From assembly GCA_963724385.1 (NCBI GenBank), contig CAVRUJ010000002.1:124001-188000 (forward strand): DNA of 64,000 bases. The letters run 5' to 3'. Shown here one piece after another: positions 26,460-35,672 of this stretch (the first letter of the stretch is position 1; each line of letters begins with the position of its first letter). Both the position numbers and the translations under genes were made by a program. Below the pieces are notes generated by a model. It did no database searches. It was not told where the DNA came from and worked only from the letters and a program-made list of their open reading frames with translations. Source of the stretch: DASXQK01 sp963724385 (GTDB lineage: Bacteria > Pseudomonadota > Alphaproteobacteria > Dongiales > Dongiaceae).

Positions 26460-29186
26460 TCAGCCTCTCGTCCTGGCCGAGATCGCCGCCAGCACCCGCT
26501 CGGGCGTCGCCGGCACGCGCGCGATGCGCGCACCCGTGGCGTGCCGGATGGCCCCCAGGATGGCGGGCGCCGTCGGGATCAAGGCCGGCTCGCCGATGCC
26601 CTTGGCCCCATAGGGCCCCAGCGGCTCGGCATCCTCGACGATGATGACCTCGATCTCCGGCATGTCGCCCGCGGTCGGGATCAGGTAATCGTGCAGGTTC
26701 TCGCTCACGCCGGGAACATAGTCCTCCATCAGGGCGAGGCCGAGGCCCTGGGCGATGCCGCCCTGGATCTGGCCTTCCACCTGGGTCGGGTTGATGGCCC
26801 GGCCGACGTCATGGGCGGCGACGATGCGAAGCACTTTCGTGCTGCCGAGCTCGCAATCGACCTCGGCCTCCGCCATTTGGGCGGCGAAGCCGTAGGTGGC
26901 ATAGGGCACTCCCTGGCCGTCCTTGTCGAGGGCCGTGGTCGGCGGATCGAAGCGCCCCTCGCCCATGAGAACGTCCCCCTCGGCGCCAGCGGGCTCTAGC
27001 TTCGTGAGATCGATGGTCTTGCGCCGACCCGACTCCTTCAGCACCGCGCGCCCCTCGCCCAGCTCAAACTTGGCGCCCTCGCCCATATTGGCGAGGCGCA
27101 GGAGCTGGCGGCGCAGATCCTCGCCTGCGGCCTTGGCCGCATTGCCCGAGACGAAGGCCTGACGCGAGGCCGATGTCTTGCCGGCATCGAGCGTCCGGTC
27201 CGTGTCGCCGGTTACGAGCCTGAAGGCGCTCACCGGCAGGCCCAGGGCATCGGCGCAGATCTGGACCATGATGGTGTTCGAGCCCTGGCCGATATCCACC
27301 GCGCCGTTGTAGAGGGTCAGCTTGCCTTCGCGGGAAATCCCGACGCGCATGGCCGAGGGATTGGGGAGCGACGTATTGCCGATCCCGTACCACATGCAGC
27401 CGATCCCGACGCCGCGCTTGAGAGCGCCGCCGGTCCGGTTGATCGCTTCGACATCGCCAAGCGCACGCCGCCAGGGGCGTCGCAGCGCCTCCAGGCAACG
27501 GGCGAGCCCCACGCTGGCCGTCAGGCGTTGGCCCGTCGCCGTCTCGTCTCCGGCTCTGAGCGCGTTCAGGTGGCGGAACTCAAGCCGGTCCATCGAAATC
27601 GTTTCCGCCAGATCATCCATGAGCGCCTCATGGGCGATGGCGGCCTGGGGCACGCCGAAGCCGCGGAAAGCGCCGGCGGGCGGACCATTGGTGTAGATGG
27701 CGCGGCTGTGCGCCAGGACATTTGGCACCTTGTAGGGCCCGCTTGCATGCACCGGCACGCGGTTGGCCACGGTCGGGCCCCAGGACGCATAAGCGCCGGT
27801 GTTGAAATCGGCGACCATCTCGAAGGCGAGGAGCCGGCCTTCCCTGTCGCAAGCGGCGCGCGCATGAATCCGCGCCGGATGGCGCTTGGTCGTGGAGCGC
27901 ATGGACTCCGGCCGGCTGTAGGTGCAACGCACCGGTCGGCCGAGCTTCCAGGCCGCGAGCGCGATCAGCGGCTGCAGCGACAGATCGAGCTTGCCCCCGA
28001 AGCCGCCGCCGCAGGCCGACGGAATGATGCGGACCTGGCTCGGATCGAGGCTCATGACATGGGCCACTTCATCCCGATCCATGTAGGGAGTCTGGGTGCA
28101 GGCAAAGATCTCGATCCGCCCGCCGACGCGCCGGGCATAGCCGGCTTCGGGCTCGATATAGGCGTGCTCCACCCAGGAAGTTTCGACTTCCGTTTCCGCG
28201 ATGGCCGCGGCTCGAGCAAACGCCTCGTCCGCCTCGCCCTTTTTTACCAGTCCACGGATCAGGACATTGTCGGGATGAGCCGCGTGCAGCGCCGGCGCCC
28301 CCGGCGCGAGCGCCGCCTCCATAGTCGCTATCGCGGGCCGCGGCTCCCATTTGATCGGCAGCTCATCTTCGCCGATGCCCTCCACCGTGGTGCGGTCGCC
28401 GACCAGCGCCAGCACGGCTTCGCCCCGATAGCGCACCAGGCCCTCGGCCAGGACCGGCTGGTCCTTGATGTCGGCATAGATGCCGAAGCCGTTGCTTGGA
28501 ACATTGGCCGCGGTCAGGACCAGGGCCAGGCCCGGGTGACGGCGCATCAGCGCTTTGACTGAGCCGAGGGTGAAGCCAGCGCTGGCATGGGGCGAGCGAA
28601 TGACCCGGAGCCACAGGCAATCGGCGGGAAAGGCATCGGCGCCGAACCGCTCGCTTCCCGTTATCTTCGCCACGCCGTCGAGCTTGGCGAGGCGGGCGCC
28701 CACGGCGGCGCCGCTGCGCGGCGGCTTGGGCGCCGGTGCCGGCGATACATCCAGCACGGCCTCGACGATCTTGCGATAACCGGTGCAACGGCAGAGGACG
28801 CCGCCGAGCGCGTCCTCGACCTCGGCCTGGCTCGGCCGCTGATTGCGCTTGAGCAGGCTTGCCGCCGCCATGAGCATGCCCGGCGTGCAGATGCCGCATT
28901 GAGCGGCGCCATGCCGGTGGAACGAGTTCTGCAGGTCGCTGAGCGCGCCGTCCGGACCAAGGCCTTCGACGGTCGTCACCTCGCGACCCTCCACCTGGCC
29001 CAGGGAAACGAGGCAGGCGCAGACCTGGCCGCCGTCGAGAAGCACCGTGCAGGCGCCGCAATCGCCGGCATTGCAGCCGATCTTCGTGCCGATGAGACCG
29101 AGATCCTCGCGTAGCACATCCGACAGGCGCCGGCCCGCGGCGGCTTCCAGGCCGGCGCTCCGCCCGTTGAGGGTGAAGCGGATCAC
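26460..29186 (-). CDS. Xanthine dehydrogenase-family hydroxylase, fused 2Fe-2S and molybdopterin subunit
   Basis: 908 residues from GTG 29186, overlapping the FAD-subunit stop (GTGA). Residues 1-150 hold two 2Fe-2S clusters: C38, C43, C46, C58 (GCNAGDCGACTVLL) and C97, C100, C132, C134 (QCGICTPGM, LCRCTGYRKI). From about 165 on is the Mo-cofactor domain, with LAAWKLGRPVR-type core, PPAGAFRGFGVPQ, DIGQGSNTIMVQICADALG and the catalytic Glu in GAKGIGEPALIPTA. It probably hydroxylates an N-heteroaromatic ring such as nicotinate at C6. In E. barkeri these modules are separate polypeptides; here small and large subunits are fused. Confidence 0.92.
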   Translation of the reverse strand: MIRFTLNGRSAGLEAAAGRRLSDVLREDLGLIGTKIGCNAGDCGACTVLLDGGQVCACLVSLGQVEGREVTTVEGLGPDGALSDLQNSFHRHGAAQCGICTPGMLMAAASLLKRNQRPSQAEVEDALGGVLCRCTGYRKIVEAVLDVSPAPAPKPPRSGAAVGARLAKLDGVAKITGSERFGADAFPADCLWLRVIRSPHASAGFTLGSVKALMRRHPGLALVLTAANVPSNGFGIYADIKDQPVLAEGLVRYRGEAVLALVGDRTTVEGIGEDELPIKWEPRPAIATMEAALAPGAPALHAAHPDNVLIRGLVKKGEADEAFARAAAIAETEVETSWVEHAYIEPEAGYARRVGGRIEIFACTQTPYMDRDEVAHVMSLDPSQVRIIPSACGGGFGGKLDLSLQPLIALAAWKLGRPVRCTYSRPESMRSTTKRHPARIHARAACDREGRLLAFEMVADFNTGAYASWGPTVANRVPVHASGPYKVPNVLAHSRAIYTNGPPAGAFRGFGVPQAAIAHEALMDDLAETISMDRLEFRHLNALRAGDETATGQRLTASVGLARCLEALRRPWRRALGDVEAINRTGGALKRGVGIGCMWYGIGNTSLPNPSAMRVGISREGKLTLYNGAVDIGQGSNTIMVQICADALGLPVSAFRLVTGDTDRTLDAGKTSASRQAFVSGNAAKAAGEDLRRQLLRLANMGEGAKFELGEGRAVLKESGRRKTIDLTKLEPAGAEGDVLMGEGRFDPPTTALDKDGQGVPYATYGFAAQMAEAEVDCELGSTKVLRIVAAHDVGRAINPTQVEGQIQGGIAQGLGLALMEDYVPGVSENLHDYLIPTAGDMPEIEVIIVEDAEPLGPYGAKGIGEPALIPTAPAILGAIRHATGARIARVPATPERVLAAISARTRG

Positions 29187-30022
29187 CACGCCGCCCCCAA
29201 GCCATCCAGCGCCCGGCGGACCAGCACGAGTGCTGCCTGGCGCCGATAGGCGGCCGAAGCGCGGATGTCGTCGATGGGCGCGAGCGGCGCCAGATGCTCC
29301 GGCTCGACCGCCGCGCCGAGGGAGGGACCGAGGCCCCTGCCGGCAAGCGCCTGCTCCAGCGCCGGCAGCCGGCACGCAACCTCCGAGCAGGCGCCGACGG
29401 CGATCCTGGCGCTTCTGACCCGGTCCCGCTCGACCGCGAGGCAAGCGGCCACCATGACGATGGAGATGACCAGATACTTGCGGGCGCCGAGCTTGAGGAA
29501 GGTGCTGCGCGCGTCCTCCACCGCCCGAGGGACGAGGATCGCGGTCACCAGCTCCTCGGGCCGGCGCAAGGTCCGCCGGTTGCCGGCGACGAATTCGCCG
29601 ACCGGCAAGCGCCGCCGGCCTTCCGCTGAAGCGAGATCGACCGCGGCGTCGAGTACCAGCAGGTTGGGCAGGCCGTCGGCGGCGGGCGAAGCGTTGCAGA
29701 GATTGCCCGCGATGGTGCCGGCGTTTTGGATTTGCATGCCGCCGACTTCCCGCGCGGCGAGCTTGAGGCCATCGAAGCAGGCAGGAAGCTCGGCCCGGAT
29801 CAGGTCGGCCCAGGTCACGCCGGCGCCGATGCGGAAATGCCGTGGCGTCACCTCGATGCCGCGCAGCTCGGCAAGCCCGCTGATGTCCAGCAGCGTCTCG
29901 TCGGGCGCGCTTTCGACCCGCGCGGGAAAATGATCGGTCCCCCCGGCGAGGATCCTGTGAGGTCCTGAGGCAAGCGCGGCCAGGGCCTCGCTCAGCTCCC
30001 GGGGTCGAAGATAATTCGCCAT
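29183..30022 (-). CDS. Xanthine dehydrogenase-family FAD-binding subunit
   Basis: 279 residues from ATG 30022 (CoxM/NdhF type). It moves electrons from the Fe-S clusters to an acceptor. FAD-binding features: RPRELSEALAALAS at the start, ILAGGTDHFP, and MQIQNAGTIAGNLCNASPAA (QNxGTxGGNLC pattern), then LGARKYLVISIVMVAACLAV. It is the first gene of the minus-strand operon (FAD, Fe-S/Mo, reductase, UPF0280, two DUF1185). The 132 bases upstream to the GH63 gene stop probably hold the operon promoter, though no clear box is visible. Confidence 0.93.
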   Translation of the reverse strand: MANYLRPRELSEALAALASGPHRILAGGTDHFPARVESAPDETLLDISGLAELRGIEVTPRHFRIGAGVTWADLIRAELPACFDGLKLAAREVGGMQIQNAGTIAGNLCNASPAADGLPNLLVLDAAVDLASAEGRRRLPVGEFVAGNRRTLRRPEELVTAILVPRAVEDARSTFLKLGARKYLVISIVMVAACLAVERDRVRSARIAVGACSEVACRLPALEQALAGRGLGPSLGAAVEPEHLAPLAPIDDIRASAAYRRQAALVLVRRALDGLGAAW

Positions 30023-30154
30023 GAGCCAGCGATTACGGGGCGCCGGGGCGCGCCCTGTCAAGCAATCGTCCGATGGGCGGCAGAGGGTGCCGCGACGAGC
30101 GAATCAAACGGGCCGCCGTCATCCCCGATTGGCTGCGAAGCACAGGCCGGACGA

Positions 30155-32362
30155 TTACTTCCCCGAACGCATCAATTCGAGCCTCTGTGGCCTGTCGCGC
30201 GCGGGAATCTCGAAGCGCTCGCCCTTGGCGGCGATGGGCCGGCCGTCGAGCACGGCGAAGGCGATCGGCGCTCCCGGCAGCTCGATCCACCCGGCAGCAC
30301 CTGGCGGCAACAGCATGCTCGCCGAATTTCGGCGAAGCTCGATGCGGGCGATGCGCCCCTTGAGGCTGGTGGCAAGACGGCGTTCGCCGCTCGTCGTGAC
30401 GGTGAGAACGCCCGAGTCGGAATCGATGGTGGTCATGCCCAGCGGCGTCAGCAGCGGCCCGAGGCAGATGCTCTCGCCATGGGTCACTTCGAAGCCGTCC
30501 CAGGGCGTGATGTCGGTCGTCTCCGCTACAGCGATCGCCGGCATCAAGGCGCCCCAGCCATAGAAGGAGTCGGTATCCGGCTGGTCGAGGGCCTCGCCGG
30601 TGACAGCGCTGAAATTCTCCGGGCAGCGCCGATGGCCCTGCCACTCGCCCATGAACAGCTTGAGGCCGCTCTCGGCCAGGCGCCTCGCCTCAGCCGCGAA
30701 GCCGGCGCGCTTCAGGCCGTGATAGGTCAAGAAATTCAGCGGCGGCCAGATGCGCCCGCGCCAATAGACGTTGTCGGGGAAGGCCGGGTCGTCCCGCGTG
30801 CAGGCAGGCAGCAGCCAGTCGCCGCCGAACTTGGCCGGATCGGAGAGCAGGGCGACCATGGCCGCGGCCTGGTCCTTCCGCGCGGCGCCGCAAAGCAGCG
30901 GGTAGAAACTGGTCGGCGCGAGGCTGCGCACGAAGCGCCCCGACCAGAGGCGGTTGGCGAAGACCCGGCGCTCCGGGTCCCACAAGCGCTCGGCAATGCG
31001 GGCCTTCAGCGCGTCGGCCTGACCGGCAAGACGCTTTCCCTCCGCTGCCTCGCCGACCTCGGCGGCGATGAGGGCCAGCATCTCGCCGTCCAGCGCCAGA
31101 AGGCTGTTCAGTCCCACGTCGGCGCTGTCGAGGGTCCAGCTCCCGGTGTCGAGCCGGGCCTCGTCATGGGTCGGCGAGTTGTCCATGCTGGACTCGTCCT
31201 TGGCGGCGAGCTTGGTGCCCCGATAGAGCCCGCCGCCAACGGGCGAGGTGCCGTATTCCACCAGCCCGTCGCCGTTGCCGTCACGGGTCCGCCACCACCA
31301 GTCGTGATTGGCGCGCAAGACCGGCCAGGCCTCCCGCAAGAGTCCCAGATCGCCGAGGCGCTGATAAAGCATCCAGCAAACAAAGGCGCCGATGGGCGGC
31401 TGGCTGCGGTCGATCCAGGCATCGCGGCCGGTGACGAGACAGGGAAGATTCCCCGCCGCGGTGGCTCCGGCATAAATCGCCCGCAGGTTCTCGCGCGCCA
31501 GGTCGGGATCGAACATCCCTGCCATGAGCGCGTGGTAGAACACGTCGTCGAGCCAGACGCCGAAGCCGCCAAACTTCTGGCTGACCCAGTTGCGGCTCAA
31601 GGAGGTATAGGGCCGCCGGTTCACCGGATCCCAGACGGTGTTCCAGGCGACCACGTCGCGCACGGCGTCGAGCGCGCCGGCGTGGAGGCCACCTTGGATT
31701 TCGGCGACCGGTCGGAGCGGAGCCGCCAAGGCGGCTGCGGCCCGTTTGGCCGTTTCCCCCCGATCCTCAGCGACGGCGACGGCAAAGCGAAACTCGGGCA
31801 TCTCCTCCAGGTGATAGCGCAGCGCGGCGAAGCGCCCACGCTCACCCCGGGAATCGAGGCAGAAGTAGCCCTTGCTCTCGAACTCCTCGGCAAGCGCCGC
31901 CATGTCGGCATGGAAGGTGGCAAGCAACGGCGGCCTCTCGCCTCGAAGGACGACGTGATGGCCGCGGATTTCGGCCGCCAGCTCTCCGGTCTCGGGGTCG
32001 TAGCGCCATTCCGCCCCTTCCGTGCTCGTCAGGGTCAGCACGATCCAATAGCGAAGCCCCCATTCGCCGAGCCTGCCGGCCTTCCAGCGGCCGCGAAGAA
32101 CGGCCGGGTCGGGCTTGTCGTAGGCGAGGGTCAGATCCGTGCCGGCATGGGACAGCGATAGCTCCACTCCGTCCCCGTCGATCCGGCGCGGGCCGAGGCG
32201 AACGCCGGCGGCGCCCGCGGGAAAGCGGGTGAAGCTGTTGCGGCTGGCGGCGTATGCCGTGAATTCGAGATCGAGCCCGAGCGGCAGGTAGCGCATGGCT
32301 GCGGGATGCTCCGCGTCCCAACTGTTCCAGCGGCGGCCGAGGCGAACGGTCGATTCCGACAT
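30155..32362 (-). CDS. Glycoside hydrolase family 63-like alpha-glycosidase
   Basis: 735 residues with no signal peptide, so probably cytoplasmic. An N-terminal beta-rich domain is followed by an (alpha/alpha)6 barrel (about 250-640). Family features: NTVWDPVNRRPYTSLSRNW, GGFGVWLDDVFYHALMAGMF with the putative acid Asp, VYWRGRIWPPLNFLTYHGLK, and ENFSAVTGEALDQPD with the putative base Glu, then FYGWGALMPAIAV. Relatives include mannosylglycerate/glucosylglycerate hydrolases and mannosyl-oligosaccharide glucosidases; substrate uncertain. ATG 32362 has AGGAGC upstream. It follows the ABC importer and hydrolase genes on the same strand with a 13-base gap. Confidence 0.85.
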   Translation of the reverse strand: MSESTVRLGRRWNSWDAEHPAAMRYLPLGLDLEFTAYAASRNSFTRFPAGAAGVRLGPRRIDGDGVELSLSHAGTDLTLAYDKPDPAVLRGRWKAGRLGEWGLRYWIVLTLTSTEGAEWRYDPETGELAAEIRGHHVVLRGERPPLLATFHADMAALAEEFESKGYFCLDSRGERGRFAALRYHLEEMPEFRFAVAVAEDRGETAKRAAAALAAPLRPVAEIQGGLHAGALDAVRDVVAWNTVWDPVNRRPYTSLSRNWVSQKFGGFGVWLDDVFYHALMAGMFDPDLARENLRAIYAGATAAGNLPCLVTGRDAWIDRSQPPIGAFVCWMLYQRLGDLGLLREAWPVLRANHDWWWRTRDGNGDGLVEYGTSPVGGGLYRGTKLAAKDESSMDNSPTHDEARLDTGSWTLDSADVGLNSLLALDGEMLALIAAEVGEAAEGKRLAGQADALKARIAERLWDPERRVFANRLWSGRFVRSLAPTSFYPLLCGAARKDQAAAMVALLSDPAKFGGDWLLPACTRDDPAFPDNVYWRGRIWPPLNFLTYHGLKRAGFAAEARRLAESGLKLFMGEWQGHRRCPENFSAVTGEALDQPDTDSFYGWGALMPAIAVAETTDITPWDGFEVTHGESICLGPLLTPLGMTTIDSDSGVLTVTTSGERRLATSLKGRIARIELRRNSASMLLPPGAAGWIELPGAPIAFAVLDGRPIAAKGERFEIPARDRPQRLELMRSGK

Positions 32363-32375
32363 GGGCAAGCAGCTC

Positions 32376-32975
32376 CTATTGCCAGGCGGCGAGGATCGCC
32401 TCGGTCGTGGCCAGTTCGATCATCGGCTCGTGGCGGGGGAAGATATGCTCGAGCGTCGCATGGTGGGCCGGCAGTGACGAGCTGGTAACGGCATCGATCG
32501 CGATGACCACGCGCAAGCCACGGTCGATGGCGTCGAGCGCCGTGCCGAGAACGCAGATATCGGTCTCGACGCCGCTCAGCAGGACCGTCCGGGCGCCGAG
32601 GCGCTCGAGCGCTCGCGCGAAGCCGGGGCCCGAGTAGGATGAGAATCCCTCCTTGTCGATCCGGGCGGAAGCCGGCGCCAGGTCGGCCAGCTCCGCCACG
32701 ATATCGAGCCGGTCGGCGGGAAGCCGGCCATCCGTCACCTGGGGCCAGCGTCGATAAAAGCTCTGCCACACGCCCCGGGCCGCCGAAGCGCTGGATGGGG
32801 TGACGAAGCAAGGATAAAGCGTGCGGCCCGGCCGGTGGCTGGCGAGCCGGCGGACATTGGGCAGGATCTCGGCAAAGCTCGGCACCTGCCAGCCCGTGTC
32901 CTCGGCGAACAGGCGCTGCATATCCACGGCGACATGGACCGTGTCGGAGCCAAGGCGATCGAACTTGGCGATCAC
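32376..32975 (-). CDS. Isochorismatase-like cysteine hydrolase
   Basis: 199 residues. Superfamily triad: Asp in VHVAVDMQRLF, Lys in ARIDKEGFSSYSGPG, Cys in LSGVETDICVLGTALDA. Unlike the hydrolase at 20.9 kb it lacks the nicotinamidase metal pattern, so it is likely a carbamoyl- or other amide hydrolase. Its ATG overlaps the stop of the ABC ATPase gene, so it is translated with the importer; it may act on the imported compound. The GH63 gene follows. Confidence 0.85.
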   Translation of the reverse strand: MIAKFDRLGSDTVHVAVDMQRLFAEDTGWQVPSFAEILPNVRRLASHRPGRTLYPCFVTPSSASAARGVWQSFYRRWPQVTDGRLPADRLDIVAELADLAPASARIDKEGFSSYSGPGFARALERLGARTVLLSGVETDICVLGTALDAIDRGLRVVIAIDAVTSSSLPAHHATLEHIFPRHEPMIELATTEAILAAWQ

Positions 32976-34030
32976 GGCGTCACCACCACGGTGTGGGTAG
33001 GCAGCCAGGCAAGGCTCACCGTGTCGCCGGGGCTATAGACATGGTCGCCCCGGTTCTGCTCGAAGACGATGACCTCCCGGGCGCCGACCGTCACCCGATA
33101 GGTCGTGCTCATGCCCGAATAGACCGCCTGGGCCAGATGGCCCGTAAGCCGGTTGCCCGGCGATCTCGCGGATGGGGCGGCGGCGGAGATGGTGATCTTC
33201 TCGGGCCGCACCGCCAGCAACACGGGCTGGCCCTGGGGCGGAAGATCGTCGTTGGTGGCCAGATAGCCCCACTCGCTGGCGACGCGGCCGGGCGCGGCGA
33301 CGCGCCCATCGAAGAAATTGGCGTCGCCCAGGAAGTTGGCGGCGAAGGCCGTTTTCGGCCGCTCATAGACCTCGCTCGGCTTGCCCGACTGCACGATCTG
33401 CCCCTCGTTGAAGATCGCGATGCGGTCCGAAAGAGTCAGCGCCTCCTCCTGGTCGTGGGTGACGAAGACCGTGGTGATGCCGACCTCGCGCTGGATCTGC
33501 TTCAGCTCGATCTGCATCTGCTGGCGAAGCCTCTTGTCCAGCGCGCCGAGCGGCTCGTCGAGGAGCAGCAGCTTCGGGCGGGTGACGAGGGCGCGGGCGA
33601 GCGCCACGCGCTGCTGCTGCCCGCCGGAGAGCTGGCGCGGGGTCCGGCGCTCCATGCCGGCCAGGCGCACGAGGGACAGGATGTCGCCAACCCGCTTGCG
33701 TTGCTCCGCCATGCGCGTGCCGCGGACCGAAAGCCCGAAGGCGATGTTGTCGAAGACGTTGAGATGGGGGAACAGGGCGTAGTTCTGGAACACCATGCCG
33801 ATTTCGCGTCGATGGACCGGCGTGCGGCCGATGTCGCGCCCATCGAGGCGGATCTGGCCCTTGTCGGGCTTGATGAAGCCGGCGATGGCGCGCAGCAGGG
33901 TCGTCTTGCCGCTGCCGCTCGGCCCCAGGAGGCCGAAGAACTCGCCGTCGGCGAAGGTGAGCGAGACGCCGGCAAGCGCCGTCACGCTGTCGAAACGCTT
34001 CACCACCTTGTCGATCTCGACCACGCTCAC
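32972..34030 (-). CDS. ABC transporter ATP-binding protein, spermidine/putrescine type (PotA-like)
   Basis: 352 residues, cytoplasmic ATPase of a polyamine-type importer. Walker A GPSGSGKTT (36-44), Q loop VFQNYALFPHL, signature QLSGGQQQRVALARAL, Walker B LLLLDEPLGALD, H loop VTHDQEEALTLSD, and a C-terminal TOBE domain (about 270-350) typical of PotA/FbpC-type proteins. ATG 34030 overlaps the stop of the permease gene by 4 bases. Belongs to operon potB-like, potC-like, potA-like, hydrolase, GH63. Confidence 0.93.
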   Translation of the reverse strand: MSVVEIDKVVKRFDSVTALAGVSLTFADGEFFGLLGPSGSGKTTLLRAIAGFIKPDKGQIRLDGRDIGRTPVHRREIGMVFQNYALFPHLNVFDNIAFGLSVRGTRMAEQRKRVGDILSLVRLAGMERRTPRQLSGGQQQRVALARALVTRPKLLLLDEPLGALDKRLRQQMQIELKQIQREVGITTVFVTHDQEEALTLSDRIAIFNEGQIVQSGKPSEVYERPKTAFAANFLGDANFFDGRVAAPGRVASEWGYLATNDDLPPQGQPVLLAVRPEKITISAAAPSARSPGNRLTGHLAQAVYSGMSTTYRVTVGAREVIVFEQNRGDHVYSPGDTVSLAWLPTHTVVVTP

Positions 34031-34809
34031 CGCTCGCCTCCGAACTTGTAGAACCTGGCGAAGAGCAGCATGAGGCCCATGGACACCACGATGATGATGG
34101 TCGAGATGGCATTCACCTCCGGCGTGAAGCCCTTGCGGATCGCCGAATAGATCTCGACCGGCAAGGTCGTCTCGCCGGGCGGCGCCAGGAAATAGGAAAT
34201 GACGAACTGGTCGAAGGAGATGGCAAACGCGAACAGCCCGGCCGCGACCACGCCTGGCGCCATCAACGGCAGGGTGACCCGGAAGAAGGATTGCCGGGGC
34301 GTGGCGCCAAGCGTCGCCGCGGCTTCCTCATAGATGGGCCCGAAGGACTTGAGGCGCGCGCCCACGACGACGATGACATAGGGCAGCGAAAGCGCGACAT
34401 GGCCCAGCAACAGGGAATGCAGGCCCCGGCCGATGCCGACCCAGAAGAAGAAGACCAGCATGGAGGTGCCGATGATCAGCCAGGGAATGGTGATGGGCGG
34501 GAACAACAGCAGTTGCAACAGCGTCTTGCCGCGGAACTCGTAACGCGCGAAGGCGAAGGCGGCCATGGTGCCGAGCACCGTCGCCACCACCATGTTGGCG
34601 GTGGCGAGCACCACCGAATTGATGCTGGCGTCGATGAGGCGTTGATTGAGGGGTAGATTCTCGAACCAGATCGTGCTCCAGACGACCGGCAGCTCATAGA
34701 GCGGCGACCGGTTGAAGGCCATGATGATCATCACGGCGATGGGCACATAGAGGAATCCCAGCACCAGGCCGAGGTAACATCGCAGCGAGAACGACCAGAG
34801 CCGGTTCAT
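34027..34809 (-). CDS. ABC transporter permease (PotC-like)
   Basis: 260 residues with six predicted inner-membrane helices, the first being YLGLVLGFLYVPIAVMIIMAF. The EAA coupling loop EEAAATLGATPRQSFFRVTLPL contacts the ATPase. Related to PotC/YdcV permeases. ATG 34809 overlaps the stop of the upstream permease gene (ATGA), and its own stop overlaps the ATPase start, showing a tightly coupled operon. Confidence 0.93.
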   Translation of the reverse strand: MNRLWSFSLRCYLGLVLGFLYVPIAVMIIMAFNRSPLYELPVVWSTIWFENLPLNQRLIDASINSVVLATANMVVATVLGTMAAFAFARYEFRGKTLLQLLLFPPITIPWLIIGTSMLVFFFWVGIGRGLHSLLLGHVALSLPYVIVVVGARLKSFGPIYEEAAATLGATPRQSFFRVTLPLMAPGVVAAGLFAFAISFDQFVISYFLAPPGETTLPVEIYSAIRKGFTPEVNAISTIIIVVSMGLMLLFARFYKFGGER

Positions 34810-35672
34810 GTCGCATTCTGCAGGTGCTTGCGCAGGAACGGATAGCAGGCCGCCAGGACCAGCATCACGATGGCGAGCAGGATGAAGGAGAGTGCCGCGC
34901 CCAGCGGCCAGTTGAAGACGACGGTGAACTGGTCCTCGATCACGTTGCCGAGCATGAAGCTGCGCGGGCCGCCGAGGATCCGCGGCTCCATGAAGGAGCC
35001 GATGACGGGCACGAAGACCAGGATCGTGCCGGCGAAGATCCCCGGCATGCTGAGGGGCAGGATGATCCGCAAGAACACCTTGTAGCCGGGCGCGCCCAGG
35101 CTGCGGGCGGCTTCGAGCAGGGAATCGTCGATCGCCTGGAGCGAGATATAGCAGGTGAGGATCACATAGGGCAGGTAGCTGTGGACGACCCCGATCACCA
35201 CGGCCCAATAGGTGAACAGGAGGTCGAGATGCGGCGCGCCGGGAAGGACATCGTGGATGAGCCGGTCGATCATCCCGTTCTCGCGCAGCACCATGGTCCA
35301 GGAAAAGATGCGCACCAAGGCGTTGCTCCAGAACGGCAGCACGATGAGCAGGAACAGCGCCTCGCGCCAGCGGCCTTTGACGTGCTTGGCCAGCGCAAGC
35401 GCGGCCGGGAAGCCCAGGAGCAGGCAGCAAAGGGTGACCCAGACCCCCAGCATCAGGGAGCGCTCGGTCAGGGTCTGGAGGAAATCCTCATGGATGAAAT
35501 CGAGGTAATTGGCGAAGGTCAGCGCCGGGGTTTCCAGGCCGAAGGGCGCCACTGTGAGGAAGCTGAAGAACAGCATGGCCGAGAGCGGCAGCAGCACGGT
35601 CACGGCAAGCCACAGATAGGCGGGCGCCGTTAGGGCCACCACTGTCCAGCCCCGCTGTTTGGCCGCGCTCAC
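34806..35672 (-). CDS. ABC transporter permease (PotB-like)
   Basis: 288 residues from GTG 35672 (VSAAKQRGWTVVALTAPAYL). First membrane helix AYLWLAVTVLLPLSAMLFFS; EAA loop LEAARSLGAPGYKVFLRIILPL; six helices in all. Partner of the PotC-like permease. The frame is open to 35801, but that extension lacks family similarity; GTG 35672 has GGGG upstream and gives the usual PotB length. First gene of the importer operon, with the binding-protein gene 1.3 kb upstream on the same strand. Confidence 0.88.
   Translation of the reverse strand: MSAAKQRGWTVVALTAPAYLWLAVTVLLPLSAMLFFSFLTVAPFGLETPALTFANYLDFIHEDFLQTLTERSLMLGVWVTLCCLLLGFPAALALAKHVKGRWREALFLLIVLPFWSNALVRIFSWTMVLRENGMIDRLIHDVLPGAPHLDLLFTYWAVVIGVVHSYLPYVILTCYISLQAIDDSLLEAARSLGAPGYKVFLRIILPLSMPGIFAGTILVFVPVIGSFMEPRILGGPRSFMLGNVIEDQFTVVFNWPLGAALSFILLAIVMLVLAACYPFLRKHLQNAT

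Noticed and set aside
32376..32975. Second nicotinamidase for the nicotinate-type locus
   Set aside because: It has the superfamily triad but lacks the D-x-H...H metal pattern and is translationally coupled to an ABC importer.
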